From: a virus
Virus record (IMG/VR): IMGVR_UViG_3300035181_001013
Span: 114,797 to 178,796 of that record
Reading direction: 5' to 3' (one strand)
DNA: 64,000 nucleotides
Shown: piece after piece, positions 24,973 through 34,700 of the stretch
How positions within the stretch are numbered: position 1 is the stretch's first letter
Layout of the letters: each line of letters opens with the position of its first letter
Notes under the pieces: model-generated
What the model was told of the DNA's origin: nothing
Seen by the model: the letters and a program-made list of their open reading frames with translations, nothing else
Databases searched by the model: none
Made by a program: the position numbers and the translations under genes

Positions 24973-26417
24973 TATTTAAATGGAGTAAGGGAATATTTCA
25001 AACCTGTTACAACAACTGAGGAAGGTTGTGAATTTAATGTGGAAACTGATGTGGGGATATATGTGTTTAAAGAAGTATTAACAAAAGACTCCGTTGTTGG
25101 TAATCCAGGAGGGAATAGACTTGTATATCCAGAACCATTTGGTGTAGAAGCTAGTGAGGTAATTGAATTTTGTTGAATGAATGATGTAAAGTTTACTCCT
25201 TGGGAGCTTGTTTTAGGAGCCGTTGATATACTTAAGTTAGTCAAACCTGTTGGTTCTGAATATTTTCTACTAACAATATTGTATTGAGCGCTTGGCATAA
25301 TTCCTCGACCAAAATTCGGTCCAAAAGAATTGGTTTGCTTTTGAACTTCAATATAATATCCATCAAATACAAATTCAAAATTTACAATGTTACCTTTAGT
25401 AACCTCCATATCAAATCCATCCATAGTGATACTTGTAAATTTTGGATTGTAGAAATGATACACATCAGTATAACTACCAAAATCATAAACATGATAAACA
25501 ATGATTTCTTTAAAAATTGTTTTTAAACTATCATCAGGTCCATCTGTTTCATACAAACCGTATGCATTGCTTTGTCTTTGCTGAATTGTTCCAAAATTAG
25601 CACCATTAATTGAATCAAATTCCATACCCCCTGTTCCCTCTGCTGTATTAGTAGGAAAATTAAAGATTGGGCTAATAGTTCTTAAATAACCAACTATAAC
25701 AGAAAGAGTGTCACTTTTTATATCATCATGAACTGTAAACGAGGCTGGTCCGTATTTAACATTTTTTGGAACTTGTGTTCTAAAATTATACAAATTAACT
25801 TCTTCGTGTTCTATTTCAACTTTCGGACGATCAAATTTATGAACTACAAGATTCATTTCGTTTTGAAATAATTTGACAAATTCTCCCGAAGCTGTCGCAT
25901 TAGGAACAAATTGAACCATAAACATGAAACCATATTTTGGTGTATACACATTTGCAATATCTGTTGCATACGGAGAATCATATGATGGGTCAAAATTATT
26001 TTGGCGCAATGCATTTGAAACCATGCCATTCAGAGAGCTGACAAGTCCTGATAATGTGTTTAAGTGAAATAAATCTGTAGCATGAGGATTGTTAGCAGAC
26101 ATACCTGCAATAACTGAATCCATTGTACTAAATTGAGCTAAAGTCCCTGAATTAAATGCCCCACTTAAAATATTATTAAACATACTTCCTGCAGCATTTA
26201 CACCAGCATTAACTATTCCAGCGTTAATATTCATTACAGCAGCTCGTATTGCCTGTGGAGCACCAATAGAAGACAGAATTTGTTCACTTCCTTTGGTGAT
26301 GAAGCCATTTAAATTTGTATTAACAGCAGTACTAAAAGTTTTAAGCACACTAGATACTCCGTTATTGACGGTTGAATTTACTTCACGTGTGATTAAACCC
26401 GAAAAATCGAAAGTCAT
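24972..26417 (-). CDS. Baseplate tail-tube initiator-like protein (gp54/gp48 family)
   Basis: A 481-residue protein. The N-terminal about 150 residues are Ala/Gly/Asn-rich and helical. From about residue 160 it has a tail-tube-like beta domain: MFMVQFVPN, VHKFDRPKVEIEHEEVNLYN, KNVKYGPASFTVHDDIKSD and VNFEFVFDGYYIEVQ. Proteins of this type (T4 gp54, gp48) sit on the baseplate hub and start tube polymerisation, and they share the tube fold with gp19. It is encoded next to gp19 and has its own late promoter. A gp48 homologue is encoded elsewhere (53504-54265), so this is best taken as the gp54-type protein. Confidence 0.72.
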   Translation of the reverse strand: MTFDFSGLITREVNSTVNNGVSSVLKTFSTAVNTNLNGFITKGSEQILSSIGAPQAIRAAVMNINAGIVNAGVNAAGSMFNNILSGAFNSGTLAQFSTMDSVIAGMSANNPHATDLFHLNTLSGLVSSLNGMVSNALRQNNFDPSYDSPYATDIANVYTPKYGFMFMVQFVPNATASGEFVKLFQNEMNLVVHKFDRPKVEIEHEEVNLYNFRTQVPKNVKYGPASFTVHDDIKSDTLSVIVGYLRTISPIFNFPTNTAEGTGGMEFDSINGANFGTIQQRQSNAYGLYETDGPDDSLKTIFKEIIVYHVYDFGSYTDVYHFYNPKFTSITMDGFDMEVTKGNIVNFEFVFDGYYIEVQKQTNSFGPNFGRGIMPSAQYNIVSRKYSEPTGLTNLSISTAPKTSSQGVNFTSFIQQNSITSLASTPNGSGYTSLFPPGLPTTESFVNTSLNTYIPTSVSTLNSQPSSVVVTGLKYSLTPFK

Positions 26418-26438
26418 AATAGCTCCTTACTATGGAAC

Positions 26439-26446
26439 TATTTATA
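26439..26446 (-). promoter_or_regulatory. T4-type late promoter core TATAAATA
   Basis: The minus strand reads TATAAATAGTTCC, a perfect core 22 bases upstream of the ATG at 26417. The upstream T-run overlaps the gp19 terminator U-tract. Confidence 0.75.
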
Positions 26447-26452
26447 AAAAGA

Positions 26453-26474
26453 AAGGGGAGAACAATCTCCCCTT
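26453..26474 (-). terminator. Intrinsic terminator after gp19
   Basis: A perfect 8-bp stem AAGGGGAG/CTCCCCTT with a 6-base loop is followed on the minus strand by TCTTTTT. It lies 20 bases after the gp19 stop and directly before the next late promoter. Confidence 0.75.
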
Positions 26475-26494
26475 ATGTTTTGAAATGTTTTGAA

Positions 26495-27100
26495 TTAAAT
26501 TCCACCTGCAGAACCAGCAGCACCACCAGTTGCAACACCCTGTCCATCTGGATATTGATAAATTTCTTGACGAGCATTATCAAACCGGATTGTCAGTGCA
26601 ATTGTTACTTTTTCGTTTGCACCATAATCAAGTTCACCGAAATTTGAATTCTTAATCCAAGCACCTTCAAGATACCAACGCTCTAACACGAATGATGCTC
26701 CGTCAAGCATTTCAATTTGAAGCGAGAACTTATAAGCAGAACCTTCAGGTGCAGATTGTAACCATGGACCATCAGCACCAATTAACCACTTTTGTCTTTG
26801 AAGTTGCGTTTGAAGAATTTTTGTCGCAGAGCCTGTAACATCGTCTTCAATAGTCATCTCACATTCAGCCCATGTGTGTTTTCCAGCAATCCATGCTCTT
26901 GAATTGTAACGATGAAGCTCGATTTCTTCAAAAGACAAGTTTGGGCGAGATACTTTTACTGCTTGAAATGATAAATTCTTGGAATCAACTCCACTACCAC
27001 CTATATTATTAAAAATAACACGCCAACGGTCTTGGAGTTTAGGTTGTAAAAGACCACCTGAACCAACACCCGGAATACCAAAATCTGAAATTGTAGACAT
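26495..27100 (-). CDS. 19: gp19 tail tube protein
   Basis: A 201-residue major tail tube protein (T4 gp19: 163 aa). It forms the hexameric inner tube through which DNA passes. Family features are DRWRVIFNNIG, the loop RPNLSFEEIELHRYNSRAWI, and WAECEMTIEDDVTGSA, followed by LERWYLEGAWIKNSNFGELD. The C-terminal tail is Gly/Ala-rich (GVATGGAAGSAGG). It lies directly behind gp18, with its own late promoter (27132-27139) and its own terminator, so it is probably made at a high level as an abundant virion protein. Confidence 0.93.
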   Translation of the reverse strand: MSTISDFGIPGVGSGGLLQPKLQDRWRVIFNNIGGSGVDSKNLSFQAVKVSRPNLSFEEIELHRYNSRAWIAGKHTWAECEMTIEDDVTGSATKILQTQLQRQKWLIGADGPWLQSAPEGSAYKFSLQIEMLDGASFVLERWYLEGAWIKNSNFGELDYGANEKVTIALTIRFDNARQEIYQYPDGQGVATGGAAGSAGGI

Positions 27101-27131
27101 ACACTTACTCCTGTTTAATCATATATGGAGG

Positions 27132-27139
27132 TATTTATA
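27132..27139 (-). promoter_or_regulatory. T4-type late promoter core TATAAATA
   Basis: The minus strand reads TATAAATACCTCC, a perfect core 32 bases upstream of the gp19 start. Confidence 0.78.
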
Positions 27140-27183
27140 ATATGCTATTGAAAATACCAAAAAAATCGTTTGTTTTAGTGAAA

Positions 27184-27207
27184 GCAAGGGGTATTAATAC
27201 CCCTTGC
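27184..27207 (-). terminator. Perfect palindrome after gp18
   Basis: GCAAGGGGTATT/AATACCCCTTGC is a 24-base perfect palindrome 10 bases after the gp18 stop, followed by TTTCAC on the minus strand. With a short loop it can form a strong stem, a likely terminator or 3' stabiliser for the gp18 transcript. Confidence 0.65.
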
Positions 27208-27217
27208 GATCTTTTGA

Positions 27218-28981
27218 TTACATTGATGCACCAGTTGCCAAGATACGAATAGGAATGTAAATAAATTCTATTGCTTTAGTTGGTTTCAACGCGATGTCAA
27301 CATACAACTCATTACGATCAATACGATCTGGAGTATTGTTGGTTGAATCACACAACACAGCAAAGTCGTATAAACCACGTTTAACGAGAATGTCTTGTAA
27401 AAACGCATCAACAACAGCCTTCACATTGTTTTGAGTTATCGTATCATTCGGTTCAAATAAGAAAGGAACCGTGTTTTTACGAAGTTGACGTTTGATATAC
27501 TTGATTAAGCGGGAAACGTTAACTCTATCCATTGCACTTGCAGTACCTTGAGACGTCTTCTGACCAAACACAAGAATTCCTCTTCCTGGGAGATTAGCAA
27601 TAGGATTAATGTTTGTGAAATATTTGTACATATTGTCACGTTGACCTTGATTCAAAGCCGTAGGGACAAAAGTAGTTGCAGAACCTAAAGTTCCCACAAC
27701 ATAACCTATTTGACTAACACCAGACACCAAACCACGATTGGTTCCTGCAGGTGCAAACCAAAGTTGTGAAATATTATCACTGTATGCATATGTCCTTAAA
27801 GCGATTCCAGATGCTGCTACCATAACATCAGCACCATCCAAGTTGGAAGCTAAACCATGTGGGTAGTAATAAGCAACGTTGTTACTATGCTGTCTTGAAC
27901 TTGTTAATGAATCTCCCCAAGCAGAAACAAGAGCATCAGGATCCACATTCATAGGAGTTTCACCAATAACAAAAGCTTCTTCGTTGATGTCGATCGACAA
28001 AGCAATCATTTCATCTACAACTTCAGGATAACCTGGGCAGAGAATCAAGTTGAATTCATACTGATCAGAACGAATTGCTTGATTACTGTTAATTGAAGCT
28101 TGCAACGCTTGAACGATTGCAACGCGGCGGGCGGCATCGTTTGCACCTAACATCGTTGAATTCAAGAACTCAACTGTAAACTTGAATGAAGTTGCTGCTT
28201 CTATTAATAATGCAGATGCTTCAGTCGCCGTCCATTCAGTCTCGTGTCCTGTTGTTGAACCTGAATTATTTGCAACCCATTCCGCAGCTAATCCTGCAAG
28301 ACCAATGTAACCACCTGATGCTGGTAAAGCAAAACCATTCGCATATACACAAAATCCAGGAATTGTGGCAGAACACACAGCAGTTGAATGATCGTTTTGA
28401 AACAATGGCTCCAAATTTCGGAACGAATACATATCATACACAGCTTGTAACGCAGAAGTTGCATCAGAAATAAACTCTGTTTTTGTCACTGTTGTTTTAT
28501 ATAAAGGATTGCTTGGAATATATAGGTTTGTGCTGTTATATTCTTGAAGACGTGCAGCAATTAATTGTTCCATAACATTACTTGCATTTTGAATAGCACT
28601 ATCCCACATCGTCATAATGTTACTTGGATCATCATCCAAATTCACATTAGCGCGAATAACATATGCTTTACTTCCAATCCCAAGGAACTGATTAAGCGCA
28701 AACACACCATACTCATTACGGCAATCGCCGTGTTGTGGATTCCCTTGGGAATTTACAATAAAGCGTGGAACACCGTACAATTGAGTGCTTTGTGTTACTG
28801 ACGTAACTGTTTCAATAACGTCATGTTCGTACGTTCCAGTTGCTGGCGTAACGCCATCTGGTCTAAACTTTTGATCTGCTGTTGCAATAAACAGTAATGG
28901 AACCGTTGGTGCTGTTGCTGGAATGAAGAAAGATTCATCAGTAACAGTTACTGAAACTCCAGGGGAAACTAACATAGCCAT
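27218..28981 (-). CDS. 18: gp18 contractile tail sheath protein
   Basis: A 587-residue sheath subunit (T4 gp18: 659 aa). It assembles around the gp19 tube and contracts on infection. The N-terminus, VSPGVSVTVTDESFF, and the conserved C-terminal region with LIKYIKRQLRKNTVPFLFEP, FLQDILVKRGLYDFAV and the closing KPTKAIEFIYIPIRIL are typical of the family and carry the inter-subunit strands. The central part contains the more variable, outward-facing domain. It has a perfect late promoter (29061-29068) matching TATAAATACTATT, the fullest match in the window, as expected for an abundant protein. Confidence 0.95.
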   Translation of the reverse strand: MAMLVSPGVSVTVTDESFFIPATAPTVPLLFIATADQKFRPDGVTPATGTYEHDVIETVTSVTQSTQLYGVPRFIVNSQGNPQHGDCRNEYGVFALNQFLGIGSKAYVIRANVNLDDDPSNIMTMWDSAIQNASNVMEQLIAARLQEYNSTNLYIPSNPLYKTTVTKTEFISDATSALQAVYDMYSFRNLEPLFQNDHSTAVCSATIPGFCVYANGFALPASGGYIGLAGLAAEWVANNSGSTTGHETEWTATEASALLIEAATSFKFTVEFLNSTMLGANDAARRVAIVQALQASINSNQAIRSDQYEFNLILCPGYPEVVDEMIALSIDINEEAFVIGETPMNVDPDALVSAWGDSLTSSRQHSNNVAYYYPHGLASNLDGADVMVAASGIALRTYAYSDNISQLWFAPAGTNRGLVSGVSQIGYVVGTLGSATTFVPTALNQGQRDNMYKYFTNINPIANLPGRGILVFGQKTSQGTASAMDRVNVSRLIKYIKRQLRKNTVPFLFEPNDTITQNNVKAVVDAFLQDILVKRGLYDFAVLCDSTNNTPDRIDRNELYVDIALKPTKAIEFIYIPIRILATGASM

Positions 28982-29060
28982 AATAAAATCTCCTTTTAGT
29001 GTATCATGATAAACTCACAATACTCGTTGTTTTAGATCATATGTGAGTGTTCTATAATAG

Positions 29061-29068
29061 TATTTATA
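29061..29068 (-). promoter_or_regulatory. T4-type late promoter TATAAATACTATT for gp18
   Basis: The minus strand carries the extended late consensus, including the downstream ACTATT, 80 bases upstream of the gp18 ATG. Confidence 0.8.
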
Positions 29069-29171
29069 AAAAACTCCATAAATCCCCGAAGTTAATGAAA
29101 AAGTTAGAGATGTTATTTGACGTTAAATTTTATAAACCACTAGGTTTGAGGGTCTATCTATGATATGGTGT

Positions 29172-29930
29172 TTACTTAACGATCAAATCGTCAGTGGAAA
29201 CAATTAACTCATAGTTAATATTCTGTTTATCTAGTTGATCAATGATTTCTTCATTTGAAAGATTTTGGCCTTCAACAATTCCTATTCTGGCGTATATTTG
29301 TTGAATGAGTTGATTTTTTAAATTAGCAGGAGCTGAAATATAAATCGGAATATCAAATGTGATAGTTGTGACAATCATTCGTCTATCCGTACCAGCAGGA
29401 TAATTTTCTTCATAATTTATATTTCGGAGAAACACAGTTGTCAATTTTGTCCAATCAAAAGCCGAATCAGAGATTTGAATTTGTAAAATAGGATCAAATA
29501 ACATAAAAATTTGTTCCAAGATTTGATGTTGAGTATTAATATTACTCGTAAAGATTGACAAAGACATCGTTATGTCATATGGATTTGGCATTAGTTGATG
29601 AACCACTTTTGCGTCTTCGGGTAATAATCCACCACGTGGAACATATGGAGTAGTTCTCATTGTCCCAACCCCTTTTTTTCTGTTATCTGCGTATGTGATT
29701 CCAGAAAGAAAACAACTCATTACAGGTAACCTTAACGGTTTGTTTTGAGTGTTATCATTTAATATAGAAGATGCTACACGGTCTTTACTACCATACTGAA
29801 TCGGAACAAGTAAAGATTGTTCAGTTCCATTTGCAGCTTTTCCTGTCATAACTGTTAAGCCATTAAAAATATTCATAAATTGAACAATATATCTTGCAAA
29901 TTGACTGTTAAAGTAATATGTATTAATCAT
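29172..29930 (-). CDS. 15: gp15-like tail sheath terminator
   Basis: A 252-residue protein matching T4 gp15 (272 aa), which caps the sheath and tube after assembly and binds the neck. Shared features are the start TYYFNSQFARYIVQFMNIF, the segment LLVPIQYGSKDRVAS, NPYDITMSLSIFTSNINT and QILEQIFMLFDPILQIQI. The ATG at 29930 is preferred over a TTG five codons upstream. It lies between gp14 and gp18. A possible late promoter TATAAATG sits at 30018-30025. Confidence 0.85.
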   Translation of the reverse strand: MINTYYFNSQFARYIVQFMNIFNGLTVMTGKAANGTEQSLLVPIQYGSKDRVASSILNDNTQNKPLRLPVMSCFLSGITYADNRKKGVGTMRTTPYVPRGGLLPEDAKVVHQLMPNPYDITMSLSIFTSNINTQHQILEQIFMLFDPILQIQISDSAFDWTKLTTVFLRNINYEENYPAGTDRRMIVTTITFDIPIYISAPANLKNQLIQQIYARIGIVEGQNLSNEEIIDQLDKQNINYELIVSTDDLIVK

Positions 29931-30017
29931 AATTTTGTATTCCAAAAGAATTATTCTTAAATCTCATTACAATCTCCATATATGTACACACTATTTACTA
30001 TCTCTTTGTCGTTTGTT

Positions 30018-30025
30018 CATTTATA
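30018..30025 (-). promoter_or_regulatory. Late-promoter-like box TATAAATG
   Basis: The minus strand reads TATAAATGAAC 88 bases upstream of the gp15 start. The last base of the core differs from the consensus. Confidence 0.4.
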
Positions 30026-30044
30026 TGATACGTTTAACTTCTTC

Positions 30045-31598
30045 TCACGACGTGATTTCATTGTTGTTTACTTTGTTAGGATCCTGAAGTAACGATTGTA
30101 ATTGTGGTTTAGGGTTAACCAATAACGAACGTCGATCCTCTTCAACGAAAATCCACCGATTCTTCAACACACTATATTTGTGCAATCTAACTGGAATATT
30201 AAATTTTGCTTCATACGTCAAACGATGATAATCTCCATCCTTCGGATGTGTAGGAAATGATGTTCCTTCAGTATAAGGTTCTCCATTTGGTGGAAGCCCG
30301 TCTTCAACATAAACTCCACGTTGATTAAAATTGAACTTACCAAGATCGACACCTTGTGATGCAGCACTTTTAATTTCTTCATCTGTAAACACTCGTATGT
30401 TGGCAGTATCTTCACCACCTTCTGGAACTTGAGTGTTTGCTGCAGCTGATGCTCTTATATTTGAAACAAACGCTTCAGGATTAAATGCTGACTGTTCAAT
30501 ACCAAGAAAATCGTTTAGGTTAGACGGTGGATTTATGTCTCCAATAATATCCATTGTTTCTTGGCTCGCCAACATAGGCATAGCAGCAACACGAAGTAAA
30601 GTTGGTTTCCATCCTGGAGTAAATCCTTCTGTTGCCCAACCCACATCTGTTACTTCGAGATATTTCTTTATAGGTTTTAAAGTGGGAGAATATTGTGTTT
30701 CACTTGGAACTTCAAATATGTCACCTATAACAATTGGTCTTCCAATCATTTTAACAGCAGTACTAAAAGCAATTTTAAATACATACGTTTGAGTAGAACT
30801 CATATCAATTCCGAATCTTGATAAGTTTGTTAAATATTCTTGTAAATCATAATATCCTTTAATTTGGATACTATCAGCTGAATATGATCTATCACGATTT
30901 TCCAAAAACCCCAATTCATCTTGAATATTTGATAACTGCGTGGCAGTTAAATCAGTTAAGGTGAGTTGTTTTACAGCCCAATAATCTTGTGTCCCACCAT
31001 TAAATGTGATTGGTCTAATTCTCCAATACCTTGAAGCAGCCGATTGTCTGAAAGAAATTAATTCAAGGTTAAAGGTATCTGGTAAGGTAACGACATCAAC
31101 ACCAAACCACTGAACCCCATCATTTGATCGTTCAATTCGTGCTTTAACGACCCGGTTATTACTTTCACAACCTTGTTGTATCTGTATCGATGTTATATGG
31201 TGTTTAACTTGTGTGTCGACTGAATAACGTAAGCGACCGTTGTCCAACCTAATCGGCCCAAAATCGTAACCAATATATGATGCTGTGACAACTAGTGAAC
31301 CTTTTTGTGTTGACCGCCATTCATCAAAATTTTTATTAAATGCAAATGAAGCTGGGTAATCTTTATATTCTCCACTCGAGATTGGTGTACCGGATCCCGT
31401 TAAATCGATCAATTGACCTTGTTCGTGTACTCCTAATAACTTAAACACATTAACAGGAGCAGATGCAAGATTTAACGCTTCCGCTACCAAATCTTGAATA
31501 TAACAATTCGCTGGATCTGAACTTAAATCATAAGGAGAGCACACCGATTCGGAGTTGCAATCAGTCGCTAAATTGTTAACACTTCCACACGTTGACAT
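30045..31598 (-). CDS. 14: gp14-like neck protein with discoidin-like domain
   Basis: A 517-residue protein. The C-terminal half has neck (gp14-like) features: GRPIVIGDIFEVPSETQYSP, KKYLEVTDVGWATEGFTPGW and LASQETMDIIGD. The N-terminal half (about 90-215) resembles an F5/8 type C (discoidin) domain: FIGYDFG-type start (here YIGYDFG), RIERSNDGVQWFGVDVV and ASRYWRIRPITFNGG. T4 gp14 is only 256 aa, so this is a roughly doubled version. The neck joins head and tail and holds whiskers; a carbohydrate-binding domain there could decorate the collar. It lies between gp13 and gp15, which supports the call. The discoidin assignment is by pattern. Confidence 0.75.
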   Translation of the reverse strand: MSTCGSVNNLATDCNSESVCSPYDLSSDPANCYIQDLVAEALNLASAPVNVFKLLGVHEQGQLIDLTGSGTPISSGEYKDYPASFAFNKNFDEWRSTQKGSLVVTASYIGYDFGPIRLDNGRLRYSVDTQVKHHITSIQIQQGCESNNRVVKARIERSNDGVQWFGVDVVTLPDTFNLELISFRQSAASRYWRIRPITFNGGTQDYWAVKQLTLTDLTATQLSNIQDELGFLENRDRSYSADSIQIKGYYDLQEYLTNLSRFGIDMSSTQTYVFKIAFSTAVKMIGRPIVIGDIFEVPSETQYSPTLKPIKKYLEVTDVGWATEGFTPGWKPTLLRVAAMPMLASQETMDIIGDINPPSNLNDFLGIEQSAFNPEAFVSNIRASAAANTQVPEGGEDTANIRVFTDEEIKSAASQGVDLGKFNFNQRGVYVEDGLPPNGEPYTEGTSFPTHPKDGDYHRLTYEAKFNIPVRLHKYSVLKNRWIFVEEDRRSLLVNPKPQLQSLLQDPNKVNNNEITS

Positions 31599-31620
31599 AA
31601 GATCTCACACTAATTCTAAT

Positions 31621-31628
31621 TATTTATC
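31621..31628 (-). promoter_or_regulatory. Late-promoter-like box GATAAATA
   Basis: The minus strand reads GATAAATAATTAG 23 bases upstream of the gp14-like start. It is one base off the consensus. Confidence 0.4.
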
Positions 31629-31702
31629 ATTCTAATACTTCATTGTATTATTTGTATTCGTTTTTAAACTTTGAAGTATTCGTTGTTCCAATATTTTATG
31701 GC

Positions 31703-34700
31703 TTAACCCATGATAATCTGTGATCCTAATCCAATGTCTTCAAAATTGCTATTCGCGATGTAGTTATCAAGCTCATCAATACACTGTTGAAATTCCTTTT
31801 CCGCTCTTGCTCTTAAATCAACAGCATTTAATGTAACACCACCACCTGCTCCTGGTAAATTGCCGAACTTGCCACGAATTTCAGCCAATATCAAACAAGC
31901 TTCACCAGTCGCCCAGGTTTGAATCCAGTTATTTAAAAAACGATCTGCCATAATATCTTGTTCTGTTCGTTCTATCATTACATCCATTAATACTCGTTCA
32001 TCTCTAAACAAATTTTGGTGAATTGATAATAATCTTGGTTTTTCTCTCCACGTATACATGATGTTTGCAGCAAATAATTTCTCCATTAATTCTGTATATT
32101 CATTAATAATGTGATAACTCACTAAATCAAACGTTCCCATTTGATACAAATGTTGTAACACCAATTGACCATATACACCCTGTCCTTCAGCAGAACCGAG
32201 AATAGCAGCAGTCATTCTATAAATTCCCATGATGTTAACAATTTTATGGAAACCAACTGTTTTATCTGTTAATTTGTAAGTTTGTTGTCCAGCTTTCATA
32301 TCCATAAAGAAAAATGCTCGTTCATATCCTGAAGAGCCCATTCTCCTTAATGTTTGCAAACCTTGATCGACACAGAAGTTTAAATGTTCTTTTGTTAATT
32401 CAACCTGAACGACGGGATATCCAAATTGAATTAAAATCGTCTCAATCATTTCCCTACGTTCTTCGGAAGTACCATCTGTTCCCACGCCTTGTTGAAGATA
32501 AGAAGGTGTTGGAAGAAGTCCGTCTGTTCCTCTCGTTGGTGGGTTAATCGCACCTCTTGGAATCAAATTCGCAAATAAACCATTTGGTGATACTCCATCT
32601 GTTACAATAATCGTAGATTTGGAACCAGTCGTTCCACTTGTAAATACCAAATTTCCTAATTCATTCAAGGAAACACGAGGAACACTCGCAACTACCCACG
32701 AACTACCATTCCAACTATACAAAGATTTTTCAGTTGTATTATACCACAACGAACCAGTAGAATAAGAAACTGGTTGTGTTTGAAATATAAGTGAAATCCA
32801 AGCAATCCCATTCCAAACATACAAAGAATTAAGTTGAGGATTGTACCAATATTGTCCAGGTAATATAGAAGTTGGAGGTATGTTAAATTCTGCATAAGGA
32901 ATTATTACCCAACTTCCGCTTTGATGAATACTCCAGGAATTTGTTAGTGTATTATTCCACAAAATCCCGTCACTAATAGTTGCGGGATCATTTGCAAATG
33001 ATATTGCCGAAATTACAACCCACTGCATTCCATCCCAACATCTTAAGGTTGTTCCATCATTCCAGCAAACATTTTTTTCAATAACGACTTTTTCTGAAGG
33101 ATCAAGTGAACTTTCCACAAAATTGTTAACTAATTTCCATTGTTGACTTACTTGGTCCCACACAAATAAGTTATCATTCCATAATAATTCTCCTGCAGAA
33201 GGGGTAGTAGGATCTGTTGCCCATACGATCATTTCATTTGATGAAATAACCCAATTAACTCCATCCCACTCATATAACGTATCAGTAGATGTGTTCACCC
33301 ACAACGTTGAAATAACATAACTTGAAGGAGGAGTAACATCACTAACAACAACTTGGTAAGATGGAACACTCCAAGTATTAACATTCCTTACCTGTAATTT
33401 ATTCACAGAAGTATTAAACCAATATACTCCATCTAAAATAGTTCTTGGATCTTCATTCCAATCCAAAACATTAACTTGTGTCCAGATTCCTTCTGTTAAT
33501 TCCCCATTTTTACATGAACCATTTGAAGTTATCCATTGGAACATTTGATTTGTTGTTGAGTTTAACCAGAACATCCCACATGGAAGAACTGGAGCACTTG
33601 AAGGATCTGATATTTGGTTTATTGTTATTTGTGGTTTCCAAATAGTTCCATCCCACTGAAAACATGTCGTTCCGTTAAACCAATATGTTCCACACTCTGG
33701 AACAGAAGGATCAGAAGCAAAATTAATCGATTTTTGTAAAACCCAGGACGTTCCATTCCATTTACTCATTGTTTGAGTAGTTGAATTTAACCAAAAATCG
33801 TTAACAGTCGGTGAAGTTGGATCACTGATACTCGTTAGAGTGTTTTGTAATACGTTGTGTGTTCCATTCCAAATATATGCTTCGTTCGTTAGTTGATTTA
33901 CATAAATTGTTCCAGTTCCAGGGGCGTTAGGACCCTGAAATGGGTTATTCAATGTTGATAAATTAAAATTAATTAAATCTATTAATTGTTGATATGTCTG
34001 AGCCTGACTTCCACTAATTGAAATTAGTGGACCTTTAAAATTTTGACTTAATAACGTACTCTGATTTAGTGTATTTAAAAATCCATCATTAAAACCATCA
34101 AATTGATCATACACACTATTCAAATCCATATTATCAAAGCCTGGGTAATCTACAGAAACATTGAAAGTATAAGTGTTTGTTGAAACGAGTCCAGTACTAT
34201 CTGATGACAGAACTCCAAGTTTTATTGTTTGACATCCTGCCGTATCAGGATCATGAGGGGTTTCCTGATAATCTTGTGAATATGAATGTGCTCCTTCTAA
34301 ATCATACGTTCCAACATTATCTACAGCAAAACCCGTGATATAATATGGTGTGTTTAATTGTAAACCTGAAATATCTAAAGAAGTGGTTGTTTTATCGTCA
34401 TAAAAAGCACCAATTACTAACCCTGTTCCTATTTTACTTCCAGCATGTAGATTGCGATCCACAGTTGGATCTCCAGTGTAATACTTTTGATTGGTTGGAG
34501 TTTGTTCTTGTTTTATAGGAACTGTGTCTGCGACAACCAAAATTCCATTATATGATAAATCATCAACAGAACACCCTGGTGCACCTTTTGGAAGGGTCCA
34601 ACTAACCTTTGCCGTTGATGGACTTGTTTTTTGTAATTTTAGAGTTATTTCACGCCCTTCGCTGGAAATTTTTCCAGGAGCGTCAGTGTAAAAACCTAGT

